NCBI GenBank assembly: GCA_031289065.1
Contig: JAITQI010000167.1
Location: forward strand, 1 to 13,797
Source of the DNA: Oscillospiraceae bacterium
Lineage (GTDB): Bacteria; Bacillota; Clostridia; Oscillospirales; UBA929
Direction: 5' to 3'
Length of the DNA: 13,797 nt
Below the pieces are notes generated by a model that saw only the letters and a list, made by a program, of their open reading frames with translations, ran no database searches and had not been told where the DNA came from. Numbering within the stretch: the first letter of the stretch is position 1; every line of letters begins with the position of its first letter. A program made the translations under genes and the position numbers. Below, piece by piece: positions 1-6,404 of the stretch.

Positions 1-372
1 ACCGGCGCCCGCCTGTCCGACCTGGTGCGCCGTCCCGAGCTGTCCTACGCGGGGCTGGCCCCCTTCGATCCCAACCGTCCCGCCCTGCCCCCCGACGTGG
101 GGGAACAGGTGGAAATCTCCCTGCGCTACGAGGGCTACATCCGCCGCCAGGAGGCCCAGGTGGCCCAATTTCGCCGCATGGAAAGCCGCCGCCTGCCGGA
201 GGGGCTGGACTATGAACACATGCAGGGCCTGCGCCTGGAAGCCCGGCAAAAGCTGTCCGCCCTGCGCCCCTTGTCTTTGGGCCAAGCCGCCCGCGTCTCG
301 GGCGTCAGCCCGGCCGACATCATGGCCCTGATGATCGCCCTGGAAAAACGGAAGCCGGAGGGCCGCGAATAG
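1..372 (+). CDS. mnmG: MnmG (GidA), tRNA uridine-5-carboxymethylaminomethyl modification enzyme, C-terminal part (5' end outside window)
   Basis: Only the last 123 codons are present; the reading frame is open from base 1 and ends at TAG 370-372. With MnmE, MnmG uses FAD and methylene-tetrahydrofolate to install the (carboxymethyl)aminomethyl group on the wobble uridine of several tRNAs in the cytoplasm. The visible part is the helical C-terminal domain that contacts MnmE and tRNA. Diagnostic family stretches are the YEGYIRRQ segment, the LRLEARQKLSALRPLSLGQA segment and the terminal SGVSPADIMALMIALE, which closely match the MnmG C-terminus. No damage is seen. In many Bacillota mnmG is followed at once by rsmG, but here the next gene is a MarR regulator with its own promoter. 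The identification is firm; nothing can be said about the N-terminal FAD domain. Confidence 0.93.
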   Translation, partial: TGARLSDLVRRPELSYAGLAPFDPNRPALPPDVGEQVEISLRYEGYIRRQEAQVAQFRRMESRRLPEGLDYEHMQGLRLEARQKLSALRPLSLGQAARVSGVSPADIMALMIALEKRKPEGRE

Positions 373-380
373 CGCGGGCT

Positions 381-421
381 GGGCGGACGGATGGAAATCC
401 GCCCGCATCGTAAATTTTTTT
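381..421 (+). terminator. Possible rho-independent terminator after mnmG
   Basis: A 7-bp GC-rich inverted repeat, GGGCGGA (381-387) and TCCGCCC (398-404), is followed after 10 bases by a run of seven T (415-421). The gap between stem and T-run is longer than in a classical terminator, so efficiency is uncertain. The same AT-rich stretch may also serve as an UP element for the promoter just downstream. Confidence 0.4.
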
Positions 422-435
422 GAAAAATTTTAATA

Positions 436-484
436 AAGCACTTGACAAACTGGTAAAGTGCTTGTATAATAAGTAAGGTACAAG
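436..484. promoter_or_regulatory. Two overlapping inverted repeats over the MarR promoter, likely autoregulatory operator
   Basis: The first inverted repeat has perfect 8-bp arms, AAGCACTT (436-443) and AAGTGCTT (456-463), with a 12-bp spacer; it covers the -35 box and the spacer. The second has 6-bp arms, CTTGTA (461-466) and TACAAG (479-484), also with a 12-bp spacer, and covers the -10 box and start point. MarR dimers usually bind palindromes over their own promoters, so these are the natural operator candidates. Binding is inferred from position, not shown. Confidence 0.55.
442..470 (+). promoter_or_regulatory. Consensus sigma-A promoter of the MarR gene
   Basis: A perfect -35 box TTGACA (442-447) and a perfect -10 box TATAAT (465-470) are separated by 17 bp. 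The stretch upstream (411-435) is almost pure A/T and could act as an UP element. The predicted start of transcription is near 477, giving a leader of about 30 nt. Such a perfect promoter in a GC-rich genome suggests that output is normally held down by a repressor; see the overlapping inverted repeats. Confidence 0.85.
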
Positions 485-506
485 ACAAAGAGAGGAGTCA
501 TGACAA

Positions 507-1169
507 ATGGACGAAACAAAAATGGGCTTGCTCGAACAGTTTGCCCGGCTGGAATCCCTATTGCGCCGTAGCCAGATGCGGAAATACGGGCGGCGGGGTC
601 TGTTCGGGAACCCGCATCGGGGCCAGGGGCGTGTGCTGGCGCTCTTAAAAATGCAACCGGAAATCGGACAAAAAGAGCTGGGATTCCTGCTCGACATGAG
701 CAAACAGGCGCTGGCGGAGCTGCTCGGCAAACTGGAAAAGAGCGGCTGCGTCACACGGACACAGTCGGAGAAAGACCGGCGGGCCTATATTATCAAGCTG
801 ACGGACAAAGGGCGGGAAGCCCTCGAAGGGGAGCCGGAGGAACCGGACGACAGCCGCGACGCGGGCGTAGGGTTCGACAGCCTGACCGCGGAGGAACAGC
901 GCACACTCAGCGGCTATCTGGGACGCGTGATCGCGGACCTGGAAAAGTCTTTGGGCGGCGACGACGACGAAATGGCGTTCGTGGAGCGTATGCGGGAAGA
1001 GTTTTTCAAGCGTCACGGGTTTGGCGACGCCCAACAGGGCCCCCCTTGGGGGCGCCGCGGCTTCGGCCGGGGCGAATTTGATCCGCGGACACCTGGTATG
1101 GGCTGGCGGCCGCGGGGTAACGCGCAAACATCCGACCAGGATAACGGTTCGGAGGACAAAGACAAGTAA
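507..1169 (+). CDS. MarR-family winged-helix transcriptional regulator with long disordered C-terminal tail
   Basis: This 220-residue protein is probably a DNA-binding repressor that acts as a dimer. Residues 1-25 form a helical, dimerising start. Residues about 40-100 are the winged helix, with the recognition-helix region QKELGFLLDMSKQALAELLG followed by the wing carrying the typical EKDRRAY motif (residues 88-94). Residues about 125-170 give the second dimerisation helices. MarR proteins are usually about 140-160 residues; here residues 170-220 add a Gly/Arg/Pro/Trp-rich segment and an acidic Asp/Lys end predicted to be disordered. The start is ATG 507 with AGAGGAG (491-497) nine bases upstream; ATG 500 is out of frame and soon stops. 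The strong promoter with palindromes suggests autorepression. A membrane microprotein follows and is a possible target or partner. The ligand is unknown. Confidence 0.85.
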   Translation: MDETKMGLLEQFARLESLLRRSQMRKYGRRGLFGNPHRGQGRVLALLKMQPEIGQKELGFLLDMSKQALAELLGKLEKSGCVTRTQSEKDRRAYIIKLTDKGREALEGEPEEPDDSRDAGVGFDSLTAEEQRTLSGYLGRVIADLEKSLGGDDDEMAFVERMREEFFKRHGFGDAQQGPPWGRRGFGRGEFDPRTPGMGWRPRGNAQTSDQDNGSEDKDK

Positions 1170-1195
1170 AATCACGCGCCGCGTAATATGAACCT

Positions 1196-1238
1196 GGCTC
1201 CGCCGCAAACAAGCAGAACGCCGGAGCCTTGACTTTTT
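1196..1238 (+). terminator. Hairpin with T-tract between MarR gene and microprotein (weak terminator or attenuator)
   Basis: GGCTCCG (1196-1202) pairs with CGGAGCC (1222-1228), with two more C-G pairs possible past one mismatch. The sequence TTGACTTTTT follows. The loop is large (about 15-19 nt), so termination is probably partial. It could reduce read-through from the MarR gene into the microprotein gene. No separate promoter for the microprotein is evident. Confidence 0.35.
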
Positions 1239-1272
1239 GCGCCCATTCGGGGGAAAAGAAAGGAGAAACACC

Positions 1273-1374
1273 ATGTTTTCATTCGCTGTGCTGCTTGCTT
1301 ATGGAATTTACTGGCTGTTCACCTATAGTCGCGAAGGAAGCGTTCAAACCGAAGGCAACCGGCGGGGATCGTGA
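1273..1374 (+). CDS. Predicted 33-residue single-pass membrane microprotein
   Basis: A short frame of 33 codons starts at ATG 1273 and ends at TGA 1372-1374. It is preceded by a strong ribosome binding site, AAGGAG (1260-1265), seven bases from the start. Residues 2-18 are hydrophobic and aromatic (FSFAVLLAYGIYWLFTY), enough for one short membrane span. A charged, polar tail follows (SREGSVQTEGNRRGS), probably cytoplasmic given its three Arg. No family is recognised. It lies 103 bp after the MarR gene on the same strand and before the next promoter, so MarR-promoter transcription is the likely source. Small membrane proteins of this kind often bind and modulate a transporter or sensor, but that is speculation here. 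The RBS strength and clean membrane profile argue for a real gene; codon statistics cannot decide at this length. Confidence 0.5.
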   Translation: MFSFAVLLAYGIYWLFTYSREGSVQTEGNRRGS

Positions 1375-1424
1375 GGGCCGCCGCCGACCGCAAACCCGCT
1401 GTCCCGTTCCGGCAGCCCTCCCTC

Positions 1425-1453
1425 TTGCTCTTCCCCGCCCGCTGTGGTACAAT
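1425..1453 (+). promoter_or_regulatory. Extended -10 promoter of the glycosyltransferase-YfhO operon
   Basis: TTGCTC (-35, 1425-1430) and TACAAT (-10, 1448-1453) are 17 bp apart, and the -10 box is preceded by TGG, an extended -10 element. Transcription should start near 1460. This rules out the in-frame ATG at 1452, which overlaps the -10 box, and the GTG at 1371, and points to the TTG at 1494. Confidence 0.65.
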
Positions 1454-1493
1454 GGGCGCATACTCGGAACGAACAAAACGACGAGGGTGTTTT

Positions 1494-2483
1494 TTGACCT
1501 TGGATACGCTGTCTGTGGTTGTCCCCTGTTACAACGAGGAGGACACATTGCCCCTCTTTTACGCCGAGATCTGCCGCGTGGCCCAGCGCATGGACGACCT
1601 GGCCTTTGAATTTGTCTTCGTGGACGACGGCTCCGCCGACCGGACGCTGGCCCTGCTGCGGGACTACCGAAAGGCGGACGGGCGGGTGCGCTACCTGTCC
1701 TTTTCCCGCAACTTCGGCAAGGAGGCCGCCCTGTTGGCCGGATTGCGGGCCGCCCGGGGCCGGTTCGTGGCCGTGATGGACGCCGACCTGCAAGACCCGC
1801 CCGACCTGCTCGTCGCCATGCGGGACGGCCTGGTCAAAGAGGGGTACGACTGCGTGGCCGCCCGCCGGGTGTCCCGGGCGGGGGAACCCAAGCTGCGGGC
1901 CCTCTCCGCCCGGCTGTTTTACCGGCTCATGGGCCGCATCGCCCGGGTGGACATGGTGGACGGGGCTCGGGACTTTCGCCTGATGACCCGCCGGGTGGCG
2001 GACGCCATCCTGAGTATGCCGGAAACCAACCGGTTTTCCAAGGGCATTTTCGGCTGGGTGGGCTTCAAAACCAAGTGGCTGCCCTATGAACACGTCCCCC
2101 GCGCCGGGGGGGACACAAAGTGGTCCTTTTTTAAGCTCTTCCAGTATTCGTTGAGCGGCATCGCCGCCTTTTCCCAGCTGCCCCTGGCCCTGGCCTCCAT
2201 CTTGGGCGTCCTGCTGTTTTTCGCCTCGCTGCTCATTCTGGTCTTTCTGATCATCCGGCGGCTGGCCTTCGGCGACCCGGTGTCCGGCTGGGCCTCCACC
2301 GTGTGCATCATCATTTTCATCGGCAGTATGCAGTTCCTGTGCCTGGGTATCATGGGGCAGTACCTGTCCCGCATGTACCTGGAGGTCAAGCGCCGCCCGC
2401 CCTACTTTATCCGGGAGACCGAAGAGGACGGGGCCGGGGCCGACGGGTCGGACGCCGGGGAGGACACATGCCAAAACGGATAG
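1494..2483 (+). CDS. Membrane-bound family 2 glycosyltransferase (polyprenyl-phosphate sugar synthase, CsbB/GtrB-like)
   Basis: A 329-residue protein expected to transfer a sugar from a nucleotide donor to undecaprenyl phosphate on the cytoplasmic face. The GT-A domain opens with LSVVVPCYNEE (residues 6-16), then VDDGSADRT (43-51) and the metal-binding DADLQDPP (96-103). The NRFSKGIFGW stretch is typical of the DPM1/GtrB/CsbB branch. Two membrane spans follow at about 226-252 and 260-285, then a charged acidic tail. The TTG start at 1494 is chosen because it follows the promoter by about 34 nt and has GAGGGTG (1483-1489) as a weak RBS; TTG 1500 is an alternative. The last 16 bases overlap the YfhO-family gene, implying translational coupling. 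The sugar cannot be read from sequence; GlcNAc and glucose are known for relatives. Confidence 0.88.
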   Translation: MTLDTLSVVVPCYNEEDTLPLFYAEICRVAQRMDDLAFEFVFVDDGSADRTLALLRDYRKADGRVRYLSFSRNFGKEAALLAGLRAARGRFVAVMDADLQDPPDLLVAMRDGLVKEGYDCVAARRVSRAGEPKLRALSARLFYRLMGRIARVDMVDGARDFRLMTRRVADAILSMPETNRFSKGIFGWVGFKTKWLPYEHVPRAGGDTKWSFFKLFQYSLSGIAAFSQLPLALASILGVLLFFASLLILVFLIIRRLAFGDPVSGWASTVCIIIFIGSMQFLCLGIMGQYLSRMYLEVKRRPPYFIRETEEDGAGADGSDAGEDTCQNG

Positions 2484-5062
2484 GCGCGCCCGCCCCGAAC
2501 GCTTGGAGGGCCCTGAGCTATGCCCTCTGTTTTCTGGTGCCCGCCGGGCTGATGCTGGCGGCCTACGCCCGGCTGGGCGTCCATCCCTTCGGGGCGGCCT
2601 CCCTGCTCATCACCGACATGGACAGCCAATATTCCGAGTTTTACGCCGGTCTGCGATACATGCTCTCCGGGGAGACAAGCCCCCTGTTTTCCTGGCACAT
2701 GGCCCTGGGCAACAACGCCTGGGGCCTGTTCACCTACTATCTGTCCAGCCCCCTGTCCTTTGTCCCCCTCCTGTTTTCCGACCCCGACCTGCCCACCGGC
2801 CTCCTGGCGATGACGCTCCTCAAAATCGGCCTGTGCGGCCTGAGCTTCGGCGTGTTTGCCAACCGGATAGGCGGTGTGCGGATGTCGGAAAAGGGCTTCT
2901 GGGCGGTTTTGCCGGGACTGGCCGCGGCCTACGCGCTGATGTCTTACGCCGTCGTCTACGCCATGATGCCCATGTGGCTGGACACGGCGGCATTGCTGCC
3001 CCTCATGGCCCTGGGGGTGGAACGTCTGCTCCGGGACGGCCGCCGCCTGACCCTCATCGCCGCCATGGCCGCCGCCGTTTGGTGCAACTATTATACAGCC
3101 TGGATGGCCGTGGTTTTCCTGTCCCTGTACTTCGTCTGGCGGCTGTTCATGACCGCGCCCGGCGGCCCGGGCCTGGCCTGGCGCCTGGGGGCCAAGGCGG
3201 GGCAGTTCGCCCTGTGCGGGCTGTCGGCCGCCGGTTTGGGGGCTGTCGTCCTCCTGCCCGCCTACTTCGCCCTCCGGGGCGGTCGGGCCGGAAGCGGCTC
3301 CCTGAACTTCTCCCTCCTGTCCCCCGCCCGGCTGGGGGGCAAGCTGTTGAACGGCGTCTTCGACGGCTTCCGCTACGAGACGGAGACCGCTCCGGCCCTT
3401 TACTGTGGGGCGGCGGTCGTGGTGCTGTGCGTGTGCTGGTTCTTTCTGCGGGGGGTGTCCCGCCGGGAAAAGCTGGTCACCTTGGGCATGGTCGCCGCCG
3501 TGGCCCTGTGCTTTGTCCTGCCGCCCCTCAACGGGCTGTTTCACCTCTTCCAGCCCCCCAACTGGTTCCCCTACCGCTACGCCTTTGTGGGCGCCTTCTT
3601 CCTGGCCGCCCTGGCCGCCTTCAGCCTGTCCCGCCTAAAAGGCCCGATTCATTGGGGCCTGCTGGCGGCGGCGCTGTTTTGGGGCGTGATCGTCCTGTTC
3701 CTCCCCACGCCCCTGCGGGCCCAGAACAGGGTGGCCCTCACCCTGGCCCTGGCGGCGGTGTCCGCCGGTCTGCTGTTTTGGCGAAGCCGGGGCGGCCCGG
3801 CGGCCCGATGGGCGCTGCCCCTGCTGGCCGTCCTGCTGTGCGCCGACATGTTCCTCAACGCCGACACCCTCCTGCGCGCCCTCAACGCCGACACCTCCTT
3901 TCGCCCTTACGCCGAGTGGGCCGACTACAGAACGTCGGTGGCCCCGTCCGTCGAGGCCCTCCGGGCGGCCGACGGCGGCTTCTACCGGGTGGAAAAGGAC
4001 TTCCAGCGCAGCTACAACGACGCCGTCGGCCTGGGCTACAACGGCCTGGCCCATTACAGCTCGGCCTACAAACAGTCCACCAACGATTTCCTCCGCCGCC
4101 TGGGCTTCCAGCAGGGCTGGTTTTGGAGCTCCGGCAAAGGGGGCACCCTGGTGTCCGACGCCCTCCTGGGGGTAAAATACCGCCTGTCCCAAGACAGGCA
4201 ACCCCCCGGGATGACCCCGGTTCTCTCCGCTGGGACGGTGACGGCCTACCGCAACGAATACGCCCTGCCGGTGGCCTTCATGGCCGACGAAAACCTGCCC
4301 CTCGCCCCCGACCATCCCGCCGATCCCTTCGCGGCCCAGGAGGAACTGACGCGGGACCTGGCCCCCGCCGCCAGAGCCCTCTTCGTCCCGGTAACCCCCG
4401 CCGCCGAGGCCTTCGGCCTGGACACCCGCCAGAACGGCTACTACCAAAACGGCACCGCCGACGCCCGGGTGGTCTACACCGCCGTGACCCCCACCGCCGG
4501 GCCCCTCTACCTCTACCTGAACACCGCCCAGAGCTTTTCCGACCTGGAAGTCTACGTGGGCGAGACCTACCTCGCCGCGACCACCGACGAAAACGGGGTC
4601 AACTACCTGCTGTGCGTCGGCGACTATCCCCCCGGCCAAACCGTGACGGTGACCCTCAGGGTCCGGGGAGCCGCTCTCTGGCCGGACGGGTATCTGTGGG
4701 CCCAGCTCGACACCGCCGCCTTGGCCGACGTCGCCGACACCCTGCGCCCGGGCGGCCTGACCGCGACCAAAACCGCCGCCAACGGCCTGTCCGGTACGGT
4801 CACGGCGGCGGCGGACGGACTGCTGTTCACCAGCATCCCCTACGACGAGGGCTGGCGGGTCTATGCCGACGGACGGCCCCTGCCCACAGAAGCCTACGAC
4901 GGCGCGCTGCTGTGCGTCCGCCTACCCGCCGGGACCCATGAGATGACCTTCCGGTACACGCCCCCCGGCCTCCTGCCCGGCGGCGCCGCCGCCCTGGCGA
5001 CGCTCCTCGCCTGGGGCCTCGGGCTCCTGCTGAAACGCCGCGGAAAAAAGGTCGCCCGGTAA
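2468..5062 (+). CDS. yfhO: YfhO-family GT-C membrane glycosyltransferase
   Basis: An 864-residue polytopic protein. Residue 15-33 is the first membrane span. The first outer loop carries ITDMDSQYSEF (48-58), whose Asp residues match the acidic catalytic site expected in GT-C enzymes and are conserved in YfhO proteins. About a dozen further spans run to residue about 470. A large extracellular domain (about 475-828) contains the family motif IPYDEGWRVYADG near residue 780-792, and a last span (834-852) precedes a basic end, KRRGKKVAR. YfhO proteins in Bacillus, Listeria and Staphylococcus take sugar from a polyprenyl phosphate and attach it to lipoteichoic or related surface polymers, working with a CsbB-like enzyme; the upstream gene fits that role. 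The start is ATG 2468 with GGGGAGG (2457-2463), inside the preceding gene. The acceptor polymer is unknown. Confidence 0.88.
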   Translation: MPKRIGAPAPNAWRALSYALCFLVPAGLMLAAYARLGVHPFGAASLLITDMDSQYSEFYAGLRYMLSGETSPLFSWHMALGNNAWGLFTYYLSSPLSFVPLLFSDPDLPTGLLAMTLLKIGLCGLSFGVFANRIGGVRMSEKGFWAVLPGLAAAYALMSYAVVYAMMPMWLDTAALLPLMALGVERLLRDGRRLTLIAAMAAAVWCNYYTAWMAVVFLSLYFVWRLFMTAPGGPGLAWRLGAKAGQFALCGLSAAGLGAVVLLPAYFALRGGRAGSGSLNFSLLSPARLGGKLLNGVFDGFRYETETAPALYCGAAVVVLCVCWFFLRGVSRREKLVTLGMVAAVALCFVLPPLNGLFHLFQPPNWFPYRYAFVGAFFLAALAAFSLSRLKGPIHWGLLAAALFWGVIVLFLPTPLRAQNRVALTLALAAVSAGLLFWRSRGGPAARWALPLLAVLLCADMFLNADTLLRALNADTSFRPYAEWADYRTSVAPSVEALRAADGGFYRVEKDFQRSYNDAVGLGYNGLAHYSSAYKQSTNDFLRRLGFQQGWFWSSGKGGTLVSDALLGVKYRLSQDRQPPGMTPVLSAGTVTAYRNEYALPVAFMADENLPLAPDHPADPFAAQEELTRDLAPAARALFVPVTPAAEAFGLDTRQNGYYQNGTADARVVYTAVTPTAGPLYLYLNTAQSFSDLEVYVGETYLAATTDENGVNYLLCVGDYPPGQTVTVTLRVRGAALWPDGYLWAQLDTAALADVADTLRPGGLTATKTAANGLSGTVTAAADGLLFTSIPYDEGWRVYADGRPLPTEAYDGALLCVRLPAGTHEMTFRYTPPGLLPGGAAALATLLAWGLGLLLKRRGKKVAR

Positions 5063-5071
5063 TACACATAT

Positions 5072-5115
5072 AAAAAGGGAGCGGAGGAACCATCGGTTCC
5101 TCCGCTCCCTTTTTT
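5072..5115. terminator. Bidirectional rho-independent terminator between convergent genes
   Basis: A perfect 15-bp stem, GGGAGCGGAGGAACC (5077-5091) with GGTTCCTCCGCTCCC (5095-5109), has a three-base ATC loop. Five A precede it (5072-5076) and six T follow it (5110-5115), so a U-tract is produced on both strands. It serves the YfhO operon on the plus strand and rhaA on the minus strand. Confidence 0.95.
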
Positions 5116-5131
5116 GTGCGCAAAATTTTCG

Positions 5132-6337
5132 TCAGCCCAGCAACCCCGCCGTAACGCCCTTTTTGTGGCAGTAGTGCCCCCAGACGTCCCCCCAGGGCAT
5201 ACTTTTGAATTCCTCCAGCAGCACCAACCGGCGGGTGAAGTCGAAGGCGTATTCGGCCTTTTTCAGGGCCTCATAGGGCTCCAGCAGAGCCAGCAGAAGC
5301 GCCTTGCGCATGTTGCGGGCCCCCACCGCCCAGGCGGTGATCCGGTCGATGGAGCCGTCGAAATAGTCCAGCCCTACGCTTACCCGCTCGGTCAGACCGT
5401 GCCGGACGAGTTCCTGGGCGACGCCCACCAGCTCCTCGTTGAGGACGACCACATGGTCGCTGTCCCACCGCACCGGGCGGGAGACATGGAGCAGCAGCCG
5501 GTTGAAGAACAGGGAGGCGGCGGAGAGTTTGTCCGCGATGGACTCGGTGGGGTGGAAATGGCCGGTGTCCAGGCAGAGAGCCAGCCCCCGGGCGGCGGCG
5601 TAGCCCATGTAAAACTCGTGACTGCCCACGGTGTAGCTCTCCAGACCGATGCCGAACAGCTTGCTCTCCAGGGCGTCGATGTGGTACGCCGGATCCAGGG
5701 GTTCGGCGAAAATCTCATCCAGGGCGTCCTTCAGCCGCTTTCGGGGCGTCAGCCGGTCGGCGGGGATGTCCTTGAAGCCGTCGGCAATCCACAGATTCAT
5801 CACCGACGGGATACCCAGCGCCTGCCCAAAGGAGGCGCTGATCCGGCGGCACCGCTTGCAGTGTTCGATCCAAAAGGCCCGGATTTCGGGGTCGGGATGG
5901 GCCAGGGTCAGCCCGTCGGCGGCTTTGGGATGGGAAAACAGCGTGGGGTTGAAGTCCAGCCCCAGGCCCTTTTCCTTGGCCCAGTCCACCCAGGCGGCGA
6001 AATGCCGGGGCTCGATTTGATCCCGCTCCACCCCGGCCACCTCGCCGTAAATGGCGTGGAGATTGACCTTGGCCGGGCCAGGGATGAGGGCCAGCGCCCG
6101 CTCCATGTTGGCCCGCAACTCGTCGGCGTTGGCGGCTCGGCCCGGATAGCTGCCGGTGCTCTGAATGCCGCCGGACAGTTCGCCGCTGACCCCCTCGAAG
6201 CCCCGCACGTCGTCCCCCTGCCAGCAGTGCAGGGAAATGGGGATTTTGTCCAGGGCCCGCAGGGCCGCGTCGGTGTCCACCCCCAGGGCCGCGTAGCGCG
6301 CCCGGGCCAGTTCATAGGGTGTATGAGTCATGCACAT
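5132..6337 (-). CDS. rhaA: L-rhamnose isomerase
   Basis: A 401-residue cytoplasmic enzyme converting L-rhamnose to L-rhamnulose, the first step of rhamnose breakdown; the Escherichia coli enzyme has 419 residues. The N-terminal ISLHCWQGDDV (34-44) and the CLDTGHFHPTES (255-266) stretches are family signatures. Aligned by eye with the E. coli enzyme, all metal ligands are kept: structural site E224, D257, H284 and D324; catalytic site H260, D292 and D294. The start is ATG 6337, with GGGAGGAA eight bases upstream; a second ATG two codons later is less well placed. It lies 67 bp downstream of a class II aldolase gene, with a terminator-like hairpin between, and ends just before a bidirectional terminator. 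Related isomerases can act on other aldoses, but the full ligand set supports rhamnose isomerase. Confidence 0.95.
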   Translation of the reverse strand: MCMTHTPYELARARYAALGVDTDAALRALDKIPISLHCWQGDDVRGFEGVSGELSGGIQSTGSYPGRAANADELRANMERALALIPGPAKVNLHAIYGEVAGVERDQIEPRHFAAWVDWAKEKGLGLDFNPTLFSHPKAADGLTLAHPDPEIRAFWIEHCKRCRRISASFGQALGIPSVMNLWIADGFKDIPADRLTPRKRLKDALDEIFAEPLDPAYHIDALESKLFGIGLESYTVGSHEFYMGYAAARGLALCLDTGHFHPTESIADKLSAASLFFNRLLLHVSRPVRWDSDHVVVLNEELVGVAQELVRHGLTERVSVGLDYFDGSIDRITAWAVGARNMRKALLLALLEPYEALKKAEYAFDFTRRLVLLEEFKSMPWGDVWGHYCHKKGVTAGLLG

Positions 6338-6360
6338 GGTATGTTCCTCCCAGTCGGACA

Positions 6361-6388
6361 GTAAAAATAACGCGATCCCCGGATCGCG
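6361..6388 (-). terminator. Terminator-like hairpin between aldolase gene and rhaA
   Basis: CGCGATCC (6371-6378) and GGATCGCG (6381-6388) form a near-perfect palindrome, about 7 bp of stem with a 4-base loop. On the minus strand it is followed by TTATTTTTAC. It lies 17 bases after the aldolase stop codon and before the rhaA ribosome binding site, so it may lower rhaA expression relative to the aldolase or protect the aldolase mRNA end. No promoter for rhaA is seen in the remaining gap. Confidence 0.6.
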
Positions 6389-6404
6389 GACAGATGCGCG
6401 TCGG

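Noticed and set aside
1229..1609. 126-codon plus-strand frame across the microprotein and the glycosyltransferase start
   Set aside because: It overlaps two better supported genes in another frame, crosses a promoter, and has no good RBS at its start.
2503..4941. 812-codon plus-strand frame overlapping the YfhO gene
   Set aside because: It is an Arg/Pro/Gly-rich frame-shifted shadow of the YfhO gene, with no recognisable motif.
5114..6364. Long plus-strand open frame (416 codons) opposite rhaA
   Set aside because: It mirrors the rhaA codons, has low-complexity Gly/Gln/Val/Pro content and runs through the terminator; rhaA carries all metal ligands.
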